Shown piece by piece: positions 24,595 to 37,607 of a DNA stretch of 64,000 bases. Source of the DNA: Neolentinus lepideus HHB14362 ss-1 (lineage: Eukaryota > Basidiomycota > Agaricomycetes > Gloeophyllales > Gloeophyllaceae). Within the stretch, counting starts at the first letter, position 1, and every line of letters starts with the position of its first letter. A program made the translations under genes and the position numbers. The notes under the pieces are model-generated. The model saw nothing but the letters and a program-made list of their open reading frames with translations, was not told where the DNA came from and did not search any database. The DNA lies in contig KV425575.1 of the NCBI GenBank assembly GCA_001632425.1, positions 243,462-307,461 on the forward strand, in the 5' to 3' direction.

Positions 24595-27500
24595 CTATGC
24601 GGTAGGGCGCGAGGGGTGACGAGCCAAGACCTGACCAGTCTGCTGAGCCTGAATCGAGCTGAAGCGCTGGAGCTCGGCAGGGTTCATCTTGATCTTCTGG
24701 CCAAAGCCAACCTTCCGGGCAGCCCTGCGGATGAATGATACACGGTTGCTGTACAGAGATTCGTGAACGGAGGCAGCACGCGACGTGGTGCGAGTGAGGG
24801 GAACACCGCCCGAGGCCTGCAGCTCCGCGGCAGCGGCTATCTGGTGACGACGACGAAGGCGCTTGATAACGGTCGCCTTCATCGCGAACTTGATCCAGTC
24901 GAGAGGGAGGAACCAGATGATGTTCTGAAAGAAGCCGTGTAAGCAACCGCGCGGATAGGAAACAGCCTACGGGAGCACTTACCCAAACCCAGACAATACC
25001 AATCCAACCACCCTCAATGGAATGGATCTTGGTGAAGCCCCAATTACCGTAGGCGGCGATGATGGAGGAGATGACCTGGGCAACGACGAAAGCACCCATC
25101 AACGCGAACGAGGGGCGCTCCATGAAGAAGAAGCTGTGCGACCGAGTAATGAAGATCAAAGCCTGCGAGATGACGGCGACTTGTAGGTAGACGATCGTGT
25201 GAAGCTGGGGGTCGTTGCGGTGGTCGGTAAGGTCGCCACTGAGCGAGACGCTGAATTTGTCCTGGAAGAAGGTGGTCTCCAAGATGACGGCGACAAGCGC
25301 AACACTACAAACAGCAATCAGCTACTGCAGGCGATAGAATATAATGAAAGACTTACGTCGAGGCGGTCAGGTAGAGACCATAAGCAACGGCGTAGGCGAA
25401 AATCTCGGCCAAGTCCCAACTGTCCGGAGTGTTCGAGGGCAGAACACGGTCAACGGACAGCGTCATGATGGTACCATCGTTCAAGAGGGCGATGATCAGG
25501 ACCATGAACGGAGGGAAGTCGAACTTCCACGCGAAGGCTAGAATGGCGAAGCAAACGACGATACGGATGGTGACAGCGCAGGCATAGATAGAGTAGTTAC
25601 GCATACGCTGGAAGATGACACGAGAGCCACGAATGGCGTGAACAATCGTCGAGAGACCAGGCTCCGTCAAGACAATGTCGGCGGCACCACGCGCAGCGTC
25701 AGTAGCACCCTCGACGGCGATACCGACGTTAGCACGAGACAGGGCGGGAGCGTCGTTAGCACCGTCACCAGTCATGGCGCAAAGGTGACCGAGAGCCTGG
25801 AGACGCTTGACGATCTCGTACTTGTGCTCGGGGAAGACACCAGCGAAGCCGTCCGCGTCCATGATCATCTCGTCGAGCGTAGCGTGCTTACCACCAGCAG
25901 CAGGGCCTTCCTTGAGCACCTTGGCGGGGTACATGTGGTCACCAAGACCAAGACGACGGCCAGTCTCCTTCGCGATAGCGAGCTGGTCACCGGTAACCAT
26001 CTTGACCTTGACACCGAGAGCAAGCGCATCGTCGATGGTCTGCTTAGTATCGTCACGGGGAGGGTCGAAGATAGCAAGGAGACCGATCAACTCGAAACCG
26101 TTACCCTCACCCTCGGGGTCCTGGCCGTCAAGCTCCTCGTAAGCGACAGCGAGGGCACGGAGACCACGAGTAGCGAACTCCTCGACATCAGCCTCCAGAC
26201 GATTCTCCTGGTCATCAGTCTTGTTGCGCGAGCAAAGCTCGATGATGATACCAGTCATGCCCTTGGTGACACGCTTGAGCTTGCCGGACGACTCCTCGCG
26301 GTAAGTGATCTCAGTGCGCTTGTCGACGGGGTTGAATGGCTTGAAGTCGAGGAGGGTGATACCAGCACGAGCGCGAGAAACGTCGCCGAGGGCACCAACG
26401 ACACATTGGTCAATGGCGTCCTGGTTCTCGGTACGAGAGGCGTACGCGGCGAGTAAGACGACGTCATCACTAGAGAAGGGGCCGTAGGTCTTAACGAGGT
26501 TGCGGTCGATGGTGAGCTTGTTGGTGGTCAAGGTACCAGTCTTGTCGGAGCAAAGAATGGTAACACCCGCCAACTCCTCGATGGCAGTGATACGGGTGAC
26601 GATAGCCTTGTGCTTAGCGAGCTGCTGAGCGCCGACGGCGAGAGTGACGGACAAAACGGTGGGCATAGCAATGGGGATACCACCGATCAAAAGCACCAGG
26701 ATGTCATCGAGACCACGACGGTAATTGTAACGGAAACCCGCGTATAACACGAAGATCTCAGCGAGAACGAAGATACCGATGGAGACAAGACAGAAGGAGC
26801 CGATCTGGGCGAGAATCTTCTGCAAGTGACCGGTGGTGTCGTCGTCCTGACCGACAAGTGAAGCAGCACGACCAAAGAAAGTGTTGGCACCGGTGGAGAT
26901 GACAACACCCTCAGCCTCACCCTGCTTACAGGTGGAACCACTACGAACAAGTTAATTAGACGAGAGTCAGGCGGACGTCCAAAAACAAGGACTTACGAGA
27001 AACACTGGTCACCGAGCTTCTTGCTCTGGGGCAAGGACTCGCCGGTAAGGGCAGCCTGATCGATCGAGACGTTGATAGCCTCGGTGAGACGACAGTCGGC
27101 CGGAACGATGTCACCAATCTTGAAGGAGACCATATCGCCGGGGACGAGCTCAGAAGACTCGATCTCGCGCCATGAACCGTCACGCTTGACCTTTGCCTTA
27201 GGCGCGAGCGAATCCATGAGCGCCTTGACGGCGTTACCAGCGTTACGCTCCTCATAGAAACCGATGCCGGAGTTGATAAACAGAAGGGCGACAATACCTG
27301 CGAAATCCTCCCAGTCGGGGGGACGGTGTTCACCGTTCGACAAGACGATAGCGACGAGGGCGGCACCCTCCATGACCCAAGACAGAGGATTCCACATGAA
27401 ACTCAGGAACTGAACGGCGAGTTAGATCTGCGGTACGCAAATGGACACAAAACATACCTGGAGGAAGGCGTTCTGTTCCTCCTGCTCGAGCTTGTTGGGA

Positions 27501-27910
27501 CCGAAAATCTCAAGACGGCGATTGGCCTCGTCTGCATTCAAACCCCCTTCATCGCACTGAAGGAGCTTGAAGACATCGTCAATGACGATAGTTTCCAAGT
27601 CCACCTTCTCCTTGTCGTAGAGATCCTCCGCCTTCAGCTCAATCTTCAAGGACAAAGTCGTCAATTTGCGTAATAAAAGGGTATCAAAAAGACCAAACGC
27701 ACAAGGGACATATCGACATTGGCGTCTTGATGATTGGGGGCGCTTAATAATCAACGTATGACGTATGAAGAAATGTGGCGACTTACGAGTCGGTTTCTCC
27801 TCCTCATGGCCAAAATCCTTGTACTCCCTTTTCTTTTTCTCCGGCTCATTGGTGTCAGGCTCCCCAGCGGGGGTAGGCCCGGCCTCCTTTTCAGCGATAG
27901 GGTCGGACAT
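24595..27910 (-). CDS. PMA1: Plasma-membrane H+-ATPase (P3A-type)
   Basis: About six exons encode a full proton pump. It starts [16 protein letters not shown] and is followed by a charged cytosolic N-terminus. Visible in order are the [14 protein letters not shown] entry, the actuator TGES loop ([13 protein letters not shown]), the catalytic phosphorylation site [12 protein letters not shown], the nucleotide-binding [14 protein letters not shown], the hinge [18 protein letters not shown] and ten membrane segments. The C-terminus ([17 protein letters not shown]) is the usual regulatory tail. It pumps protons out of the cell and powers nutrient uptake. An intron of about 140 bp follows the first exon. 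All key residues are present, so the enzyme should be active. Confidence 0.96.
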
Positions 27911-30900
27911 CGCGAAGTGTAAGGGTAGAGCGGTGGTAAGTGTGAGCGGAAGGGCGAGCGGGCTGCGACCCTGACGGGTACTTTGTCAGCAAGCGACGGA
28001 GGCGGGAGAGACGACGACGACGACGACGAGGAAGTGGTGGTTGGGGTGAAGAGGGTTCGACGACAGGGAAGAGGCTTGCCTTTTATTTTAAGTGACCGAC
28101 CAATCATCAGGGAGCCAAACACAGACAAACAGAGAAGCCGCGCTTCGGCCGGTATCATTTCAAACCGCCCGCGCGAGCAGATTCCTCTTCGCGTGGTGTT
28201 TGGCGTGGGATCATTTGGCCGGCTGTTCCTCAGCAATGTGGCAAAAGTTCACTGCGGCAATCCTACCAGCGGATCGTAACTCCTCCCGCTAATGCCGCAT
28301 ACATTCGCTCAAACGCCGTATAATACAAGCTCGGACATCCGACGTCTCTATTAGAAAACATCTTCTTATGAAACATTTCCGGTTTGAGACATCCTCAGAA
28401 TAGGACATCCGTCTGGCTGTTTCGCTCGGCGTCGCCCCGACTTTTCCGGACCCCATTCATCAACCGATGCTGTGCCGACAGCTATAATAGTCGTCCATCC
28501 AGCGAATAGATTGATGTTTGACTGAGGCGCATCGACAGACAGTGGCAGATATCTCGGTCGATGATTGATGGCACTTCTGCTTACGGTAATGCTGTAGCTA
28601 TGTGACAACCCTACAACGCCGCAACACCACCCCACCACCCCCGGACACAGAGAGTGCCCTACATCGCGCTCTGCATCGAACAACAATCGAGGGTTTCTTC
28701 GAGCCTGACTTCACAGGTCAGCCGCCTCATACCGCTTCGCTCGGTCCACCGGACCCACGTTAGCGCTCGAAACACTGCCGAATGTCGCTATGTCATCCTG
28801 GCTTCTACTGCACACGACCCCATTTACAGAGTGTAGTGGCGGGAAAGACGCCAAAAGAGCCGCTAATCCGTCCCTTGCGATCGTATCAAACTATCGGACT
28901 GGGCACTCCTGCGCGCTTTACGCTGTACGCTCGGTCATTGCTGTATGAGATACTGCCCGGCTGTCTCGCTCAGCCGGCCTCCTTTGACGTTGTGATAATT
29001 TCGTCAGGCCCAACTTACGAGCCCGCGGCACCAAACAAATCATCGGAATCGGCCTGTTTCGGCCATGGGGGTGAAAGAAATTCTTCATGTTTCTTTCTTC
29101 ATATCACAGCGATTACCTTCCTTTGTAGCGTAGCTCTGCCTACTCTTCATACACGTTGCAATAATAATGAGGGTGCCCCGGTGCAAGTACCCGTGCCCCG
29201 CATCTTCGTCCGAAAAATCGCCACAGAGGGGCAGGAACTGCGTGCCAGCCTGCAGTCGCAAACATAGAACTTCGCGTAAGTGAGCGAGTGTAACCGCTCG
29301 ATGGGCTCGGCGAGCTCGGAAGGTCGGCACGGGGTACCTTGATATGCCGGCGGCATCAGACTTAGCGATATCTGCTCGCTCGTCCGTCGTTGAAACTTCC
29401 GTCTGCCAGTACTGTTCTCTATGCTCAGTCAGCCGCGGGCGACGCTCGGCAGCACCGGCGATGGTTAACGCTGAGGCGACTGTCGGCGTCTTTCTCAGCC
29501 ACAACTATGGTTCGCCACTTTCATCTGATCGCCGGTCTGATTCTCCTCTGCCGTCGAGAGTCGAGACTAGATGCTCAGCCTTCTTGGAAGTGCAGTCTCC
29601 TCGGAATCAAGTAACTAAATGAACATCATGCCTTACTGGAATTCAGGAAGCTTTCTTTGGGCTACTAGGATCTACCAGCACTACCTAGGTATTTCCTTTG
29701 ATGCTCCCTACCAAGTCTTTGGACGCAGATCGTCGCTCAGAATTACTGGTTTCATCGAGCCTTGCTTCTTATTGACGTCTACACCAGCCGGCTTGGCGTA
29801 CCCCCAGAAGAATCAGCTGCCTATGTGCTATAGAAATGATACTCCCTGCCGAGGACTGACCGAGATTATATGAGATGTGCGTGCTCATTACAAGTTAGTG
29901 ATCATACCGTAGGCAACTCTTGGAGAAGGCGAGCGCCAGTGAGTAGACGGTTCTGTTCATTCGCGCATTTGGGTGACATGCCGGCGGACGCGAATGCAAA
30001 TCCTCATCCTACGATTCGGTTACCCTCGCTCGGCGCGCGGAACACCTTTCCTCCCATCCATAGCATACGCTTGGTCCTCGATACCGGTGTCTCTTCTACT
30101 TCTAATTGGATCTGCGTACTAGTACTCTGTGTAACGGCCCGATGCTAATACTATCAATATATGTTTCCATGGAACAGGACACATGTAGGCCTGGCCTCGT
30201 TGACTTGAATTCTCGCTCGCTGTGCTCTGTGATCCTGGATATGCTCCGCAATACCGACGCTGAGGTGTGGGACGCGTTGAGAATTCCCTGCAGTTCTCAA
30301 GGGTAGCTGTCGCTATTTTGAGGCACTGTGGGGAATTCCAGCTGATCTCACGGCTCTCTTTGTCTATGATATCAGATATCTCTACGCACCGTGACGCTAT
30401 AGGTACGGGTCAAGTCGGACAGACGTGTCTGATAGCAATGACATGAGATCCTGATGCATATGATGGCGAGCCTGCTAGACATGTACAGGTATATCAATGG
30501 AAGGCTTGAGGCTGGGCAGCACTCGTATCGTAGTCCGACGTCCGAGTTGGGCACGCCCTATACTTACATGTCCGCCATCATGATACGCATTGTCCCGATT
30601 CCGAGCTGCTCCTTGGACGTCTGAGCGCCATGTCCCCCCCCCGTGGGGGCATGGATCAAACAGGTGCGAAAGCGACCCTGATCACGACATGCACGAGCGG
30701 CAGAGGTCGTGACGATGCCCTGACACTGACAAACAATACGCGCAGGTCGCTGCTTTTCCATACCTCGAAGACGAAAGAGGAATTTTTTTGCAAGCTCTAG
30801 ATACGACGTGATACACGATGATCGGTCCGAAGAAACCACGCTCTGGCATCGATCTCAGAGCGTGTTTCGTATCGCTAGGCGACGGTGAGCCTCGAGTTCT

Positions 30901-31159
30901 ACGCACATCTACAACCTAAAGTCCGAGTTCGATAGGATGTGAAAATCGATACTCACACAGACCTCGAGGATATTGCACTGAATGGATAGCCAATTCACGG
31001 CTAGGACCCCGGCACACCGCCTCCTGGTCGATCCTAATATTGTCAAGCCACCATCACGATTTTCGACCTTCAGACAGGGTCTTGATGAACAACGCGCTGT
31101 TGCTGAAAGCCCGCTGCATTTAGTGGCGCGCTAGTCGTGGAATGAGCTATTGGCTTCGC
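27911..31159. other. Gene-poor region upstream of PMA1
   Basis: The first 370 bp hold the PMA1 promoter, including a short (GAC)n run near 28009. The rest contains only overlapping short ORFs. A plus-strand segment near 30070 reads LVLDTGVSSTSNW, faintly like the active site of a pepsin-type protease, but no flanking homology supports a gene. Confidence 0.4.
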
Positions 31160-32110
31160 CGGGCTCAGTAGCCACAGGCGTTATTAACTCTGTTTTACAC
31201 ATGCGCAGCCGTGGCTACTATAGCTGTGTTCTAAGGTAAGTGCGGTATTCTACAGTGACGTACTGTTCTTTGATATCAGCCGAATATTCGCCCTGCTACA
31301 GCCTGCTATCGAAAGCCTAGCGTATTCCACGCACGCTGAGAAGTTTTCCGCAGTCTCATGCTGTGCCGCGCGCGAGCTTCCTCCGCGTTGAATTGTCAGG
31401 CCGAGCGCCATTACCTGACAACTTTGTCAAAGTTGCTGCCCGAAACAGGATATCACCCAAGAAGACTGGTTTCGTACTTAGGTTCCGACCGCGCCCAGCT
31501 TAGTAGCCACAGGCGTTATTAACTCTGTTTTACACATGCGCAGCTATGGTTACCACAGCTGTGTTTTAAAGTAAGTGTGGCATTCTACAGTGACGCACTA
31601 GTCGTTGATGTCACCCGAACGTTTGTTCTGCTACAGTCTGCTATTGAAAGCCTAGCGTAATATTCCACGCACGCTGAGAAGTTTTCCGTAGTCGCATGCT
31701 GTGTCGCGCGCGAGCTTCCTCCGCGTTGGATCCTTTACTGTCAGGTCGAACGCCATTACCTTACAACTCGGCCAAAGTTGCTGCCCGAAACAGGACATCA
31801 CCCAATGAGGCTAGTTTCGTACCTAGGTTCCGACCGCGTCGGGCTCAGTGGCCACGGGCGTTATCACCTCTTCTTTTCACACGTGCAGTTACATCTAAAG
31901 TAGTGAGTGCGACATTCTGCAATGAAAATGAACCCTATCTGCTGATACTGACGGAATATTTATTGTGCCACAGCCCGCTAATAAGAATCTGCCGATTTCA
32001 CGAGCCAGTGGCCTCGTCGGACAGCATGTATTTACATAAGCGCTGCGACCACAACGGCCACAATCTTAAGCTTCTGCAGTGGCGCACTATCCGTTGATAT
32101 TAGCAGAACA
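31160..32110. repeat. Tandem repeat, three copies of about 335 bp
   Basis: The motif GCCACAGGCGTTATTAACTC occurs at 31171 and again at 31506, giving a 335-bp period; the whole intervening unit is repeated with scattered substitutions. A third, more diverged and shortened copy begins near 31840 (GCCACGGGCG at 31851). No copy has a long ORF. Shared landmarks are CTGAGAAGTTTTCCG, GCGCGCGAGCTTCCTCCGCG and GTTGCTGCCCGAAACAGGA. Confidence 0.85.
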
Positions 32111-32630
32111 GTCGCCCCTAGCGTAATTCGCTCTCGTGGCCGGTCACCTAGTCGCCGTCCCAGAGCATATCTAGAATGTTTCTGAGGCATACACTGATCT
32201 CACGTCACCGACCCACCTGATCAAGTAGTCCTACAAGGGTCGAACTAGCCGCTCTCCACTCCGTCCCCGTCTCAAGACGCTCATATAATAATGTGGCGGT
32301 ATTCATGTGCCTGGACGCATGAGATGGTTTATTCCGCGCGTCACGGGCTGTATGTCTTCGAGTTTGTTCTGATGTTCGGTTGTCCTGGCATCATATTTCA
32401 TGGATTGCACACACTGTAGCATTAAAATTATTGATGTTCACTGTCGACCGCAAGGACTCGGGACGAATTTTGATCTGCAGCCGTCGTGGCTAGTGCCCAG
32501 GGTCCTTCCAATACCGTCGGTAAGTTGATGACGTTTTGCAGCGTGCAGAGAATAGGCATTTTGGGCACGTGCACAGGGGAACACCTGCAGCATTGCTAAC
32601 AGCACCTGCCTGTTGCTCGTAGCCAGGACC
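32111..32630. other. 5' flank of the RING-H2 gene
   Basis: No ORF of note. It leads into the RING-H2 start codon. Confidence 0.4.
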
Positions 32631-35600
32631 ATGTCGCTTCCAACGTCCTATCGTCCAGAGCCCGCGTCGCGAGCGTCCTACGTTGCGCCGTACCTCACGC
32701 ATGTCGTCGCGCACCACGGCCAGCTGACGCTCATACCGCCCGACAACGCGGGCAGGATGCGCAAGGCCAGGACAAAGAAGCAGAGGTCGAAGGAGGACAG
32801 GCGGAAGGCGGGCGAGTCAGACGTGTCGCTGGTGCTGACGGGAGCCGCGGCGAGGCTCGAGCAAAACGCAGAGCCTGAGCCGGTCCCCAGGCCCTCGACC
32901 CGGTCTGTCGAGGAGAGGCGACAAATCCGTCATTTATACGATAGTATGTCGATTGCTCCTGTTAATGGGCTATTGATCGATGGAGGTATTTGTATTTTCA
33001 GGTATGGCCATCCCGGACTGCCCGCCACCTTCGTTCCAGGAAGCCATCTCGACGGCGCCGACTTTCCAGCCGTTTGCTTTAGCTGAGAATGGATCGTCGA
33101 CGGTCCTTTCTTCGCGTTACGTGACCATGCCCTCTACCTACTCGCTTGCGACCACTTTGTCTCCAACACTGCCATTTGGACCGCAGCTGTCGCACGCTAC
33201 CCCGCCGCCATCCCCTTATGCTGCTCCCGAAGACCAGGAAGAGGATTACGATTCGGGATCGGAGGCATGGAGCGGAGAGTCTCTGCCTCCGTCCCAGACA
33301 GAATGGGAGGATGACCGGTCGCTGGGCTTCACGCTGGAACAGAGAGTGAAGAGGGAACTAGAAAGGCGGGTGGCTTCCGAAGACGATCCTGCATCTCCTA
33401 GGCTGCGCTCGCCGCCCTTAAGTCCTTTACGTTCTCCCATTTCGCCGACAAGTGAACGCTTTTATGGGCGGGACGATGCTGATGAACAGCCAAGACCGAG
33501 GCGCAATGCCGGCGTGGAAGCGTTGCGCGAGAGACCTGGATCACCAACAGGTGAAGCAGCCGAGACCAGGCGTCTCGCTGCGTCCTCTGTCACCACTCTC
33601 TTCTTGTCTAGACGTGTTCGTGGAGATGCTCAGCAGCAGGAGCGATCGGTATCACCTACTGATGATAGGGGTGATGCTAGGCATGCCGCCAACTCCTCTG
33701 TCTCTAATCTACTCTCCAGGAATCGACGCACGGAAACGGAGCCATTGTCTTCGCTTCGCAGACCTTGTTCCCCCACTGATGAAGAAACAGACATTAAACG
33801 TACTGCCAGCTCCTCCGTCTCCAACCTCTTGTCTAGACGTCTTCTGAGCAAGTCCAAAAAGGGTCCCTCACCTTTGAAAGTATCGAGCGGACCACACGAC
33901 CCTTCCTCTCCTCTTTCGTCGCCATCGTTGTTTTCTCTGTCTGTAGTTATCCCCAGTCGACCCACGTCTCCCACTGCGCACCCCGGGCATGGCATCACGG
34001 GCAACACGGGCCGCGCACAAAGCCCCACTCTGACTGCCAGATCTGTTCCTCTAGCGCGCAAACGCAGAGGTAGTATCCCGTCTCTCCAAGTCTTCGCGTC
34101 TCTGAAGGGCAAGCGCCGGGATCATCGTAACTCTGGGAGCTCTTCTGGCGAGACCCTAGAATCATGGCACATTGTCGACGATGACGAGATACCAGACCCC
34201 GACTCTGACACGCCCTCGCTGGAGATCGATCTGTGCGCGGAGTTCCCCTCGCCACCGGATGGTATTCCAGTCCCAGGCCAACCGACCCCGCCGCGCGCAC
34301 AGTCTCCCACGAGCCCCATCTTACAACCGGCTTCTCCGACGAGTACTTCTGGCCTTGCGAGGATTAGACGCGCGTTTGCATCGGCGTCAACTTTGAATCT
34401 GCATCTGATGTCGAAACAGGATCTGGCGTCAAGGCCGTTTACGGGCCAGCCTACAGCAGCAGATGATGATCCGCCTGCTTCGACGTCTACATTCACGCGA
34501 AATCGGCGAGCACCCCCTCCGCCTCCTGCGAGAGACGAGATTCAGAGTCTGTCTCTGACTCCCTCACGCCCCGAGAAGGGCAGGAGTCCGCCTGGTTCCC
34601 CGGTGTCGCCGAGGTACACTCACTTTTCCCTTCCTGTCTCTCCCGTCTCTTCCGTATCGCAAGATCATTCGCAATGTATTCGACCGGGTTCTCCAGTATC
34701 GACGCATCGTTCCCAGCACATTCGTCCCGGCTCACCAGTATCACTCCATCATTCTCAATTTCCTCGTTCCATTTCTCCAACATTTTCCGATCATTCTCAG
34801 GTCGCTCGTCCCGTCTCGCCCACGTCTCCTAAACCGAGGCAGCAAGTTTATCTACCTCGTCCTGCCTCTCCCGTGTCCCCTGCTCCTGCTCCTGCTCCTG
34901 CTCCTGCGCTTGCCCCCGTCCCTACCTCTGCTACCGTTAGTCCTACTAAGCCGAAGAAGAGGCCCCCGCCACCTCCTGCCCCGCGCCGAGCGGTGCACGC
35001 ACAGACTGCTTCTGCGCCGAAGTCGCTCAATATACAAACCCCCAATAACTCTGCCTCCGCATCTGGTACATCCAACCAGGTCGAAGCTTCTACGGCCGAG
35101 AGCTCGGCTGTAACAGAAAGCACCGAATCGTTCAATTCGAAACCGTTCAATTCTGCGAGCGGCACCGACTCGACCTCCTCTCTGCCGAGAGCATTTACTT
35201 CCGACAGAGGCCCTGGCCCTGACGAGAGAACGGCTGTCGCAGGGAGCTCTATCCCATTCGATTGTCGTGGTACGCCCGATCTTTGCGGGTATGATCGGGA
35301 AATTCTTACCCCGAGAGCTGCTGCATCCGGCCTTCCAATGCAGACTAGTTCCCGATATATCGAAGACGTACCGCGACAGCCTCGCAGTCGTTTGCCACCG
35401 TCCGTCCCTCAGCGTCCCGAGCCCATGAGCCCGTGCGCGGGTCGACATCACTATCCCGGCAGGCCTCTACCTGTCCCGCCGTCTGCACGCTCGCCTGTGA
35501 ATGGTGGTTTTCCGGTCTCGGTGAGCGACACTGGGTTGTGCAAGGAGAAGCAAGTGTTGCTTGCGCAGGCTGAGCGAGTTGAGCCGGGTGGTTCAGGGCC

Positions 35601-36327
35601 TGCTGATATCTTCACGGCGCCTCCTCCGAGTTATAGTGCGGCCAGCCATGGGCCGAATCGCCAGATTTCGCTGCCTTCGACGAGCTCTCGCGACTACCCC
35701 ATGTCTCCAATTCACTCTCCAGCGGTGACCACGCATCATGCAGTAGCTTTCCCTACGTCTCCGCCTCCGGTAGATCAGGGTCCTCCAACTTCTACGGAGT
35801 ACGCGCCGTACACGGATCTGGATGTTCTTTTGTCGCGCGTGGAGAACGGAGATAGTGCTGACGGGTCCAATTATGAGGTCGGTGATACATCTTTTGACGG
35901 TCATAGCTTCCAAGCTCCAACTGTTGTTCCTCACACGCAGGATCTTCTGCTCTTGTCCGAAATGGTCGGACAGGCCAATTCTGGGCAATACTACCGAGTT
36001 GCTGATGAGAAGGAGAATATGCCCTTGCTTGGGCGGATAGACGTGGATCGTCGTCGCGTTACCAAGGACGGCCGAGTCAAGCTCAAGCTCAGTCTGGCAG
36101 GAGTCTCTGTGGACAAATGTGGCATATGTCTGTCGCAGTTCAAGGACGCGGAGTGGGCGGCTATCGGGGCGGAATGTCAGCATGCGTGAGTAGTGCCATT
36201 GCTATCTTTTCTGGAGCGAAGTTTGAGTCTCAGTGACAGGTTCCATGCGAAGTGCTTGCGACCTTGGCTCGCCCGTAAACGGACCTGTCCGATGTGCCGT
36301 AGCTCTCTGTCCTTGGATAACTCTTAG
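32631..36327 (+). CDS. RING-H2 finger protein, probable E3 ubiquitin ligase
   Basis: Three exons (32631..32943, 33002..36185, 36240..36327) give 1,194 residues. Nearly all of it is Pro/Ser-rich and disordered. The last 50 residues form a RING-H2 finger whose last part lies in exon 3: Cys1144 and Cys1147 (CGIC), Cys1163, His1165, His1168, Cys1171, Cys1182 and Cys1185 (CPMC). This is the cross-brace pattern of RING E3 ligases. Internal repeats are visible: three copies of a roughly 35-residue unit at about 280-388 (SPTDE ... SSVSNLLSRR), several RPGSPVS ... HHSQ units, and a PAPAPAPA tract encoded by CCTGCT repeats. The substrate is unknown. The ATG at 32631 is the first in frame. Confidence 0.85.
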
Positions 36328-36748
36328 ATACCTGCCTTTTCAGTACTGGGATTCTTCACATTTGACGATCATTGTCGGGTTTCACATTCGCGGTTGGACT
36401 GCGTGGGGCACACGGTCATTTGGACTGCATCATCTGTAGCATGTACCCATTAATATTCTTAATTGTAATCATAGTCTGTTGTCTAACTTTCACTGTTACC
36501 ACTAGCAACCATCCTCAGCTGTAGCATGCCTCATTGTCTGTACACCGTTTCCATATGTTTGCTCCCATGTAGCGTGTAGAGCCGTGTAGTCGTGAATACA
36601 TGATCACCAGCCTTCGTTGAAGACCTCTTTGACCTAGATATTTATATTAGGACTGGTGTGCGATGTCATCAAACGCTCAGTGAGAGTTGGTTGTACTGCG
36701 GGCATCAAGCTCAGGTTGATCACAAGCGGAAGTACGATACGATCATGC
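36328..36748. other. 3' flank of the RING-H2 gene
   Basis: No gene seen. Confidence 0.4.
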
Positions 36749-37252
36749 GATGGGGGCAGTCACTGAAGAGGTATGATTCGATTGAGCAGTCAGCTGTACT
36801 TGCACCAGAGCTCGCTATAGACAAGTTATAGATCACGGTCATTCGCACTGAGTGGAAGGAGGTAGTACCTGGTAGTGCGCACTGACTTCAGCCACAACCC
36901 GGGCCCACAAAGGACAACACCCGAGCAACACGAGTGCCCACAGACATCAGAAACACGCCTGGACACCAGAGAGCCCAGCACAAGACACGGCCAACAAAAC
37001 CAGACCAGAAAAACCTAGGAACACACGAGACATAAAAGACAGCCAGAGGGCCAAAGAAACACCAAAAAACACGCACCAGCCACATCGCCGCAAACAACCA
37101 GACAAGGCGAGCAACGAAGTGCACACTACCAGGTACTACCTCCTTCCACTCAGTGCGAATGACCGTGATCTATAACTTGTCTATAGCGAGCTCTGGTGCA
37201 AGTACAGCTGACTGCTCAATCGAATCATACCTCTTCAGTGACTGCCCCCATC
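36749..37252. mobile_element. 504-bp element with 135-bp inverted arms (MITE-like hairpin)
   Basis: The left arm 36749..36883 and right arm 37118..37252 are reverse complements over 135 bp with one mismatch (36878). The ends read GATGGGGGCAGTCAC. The 234-bp loop is extremely T-poor on the plus strand (8 T by my count). No target-site duplication is evident. No coding gene is present; the open minus-strand frame in the loop follows from the lack of A on that strand. A MITE or a hairpin-RNA locus are both possible. Confidence 0.8.
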
Positions 37253-37607
37253 TTACATGTCAATTTTCAACGGGTCCGCTCAGAGGTAGACCATTCATGC
37301 AGCAACATTCAGCGACATGGCTAGACATCACGCATGCAATTGAGATCAACTAGTGTGCTATTCTGGGTACAAGCATCACGAGATACAGACTGATTGGAAG
37401 CTTTGAAGACGATATGATGGAAACTATCTATGAACCTCAGAATATCCTCCCGACGATTCGGCGAGGGATAAGGGCAGTCCTACCGGCAATCCAGGCTTTG
37501 TCATTCCAGCGTCAAGAGGCATATATAAGTAATGGAGTCTGGGTCAAGGCGTCCCCGCTCACCGACTTTCGCCCGTGCTAACACCGCTGCACACTCAGTC
37601 TATCGAC
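37253..37607. promoter_or_regulatory. Upstream region of the SDR gene with TATA box
   Basis: TATATAA at 37522..37528 lies 80 bp before the start codon at 37608, a normal core-promoter spacing. No ORF of note. Confidence 0.5.

Noticed and set aside
25638..26456. 272-codon plus-strand ORF
   Set aside because: It is the antisense shadow of the PMA1 coding exon.
30040..30120. LVLDTGVSSTSNW, like a pepsin-type active site
   Set aside because: Only a few residues match, with no second active-site motif and frequent stops around; chance or a very old relic.
34852..35451. 199-codon minus-strand ORF, Arg/Gly-rich
   Set aside because: Antisense shadow of the Pro/Ser-rich RING-H2 coding region.
36888..37124. 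78-codon hydrophobic ORF on the minus strand inside the hairpin element
   Set aside because: The strand is almost free of A, so stop codons are absent by composition; the frame is not evidence for a gene.
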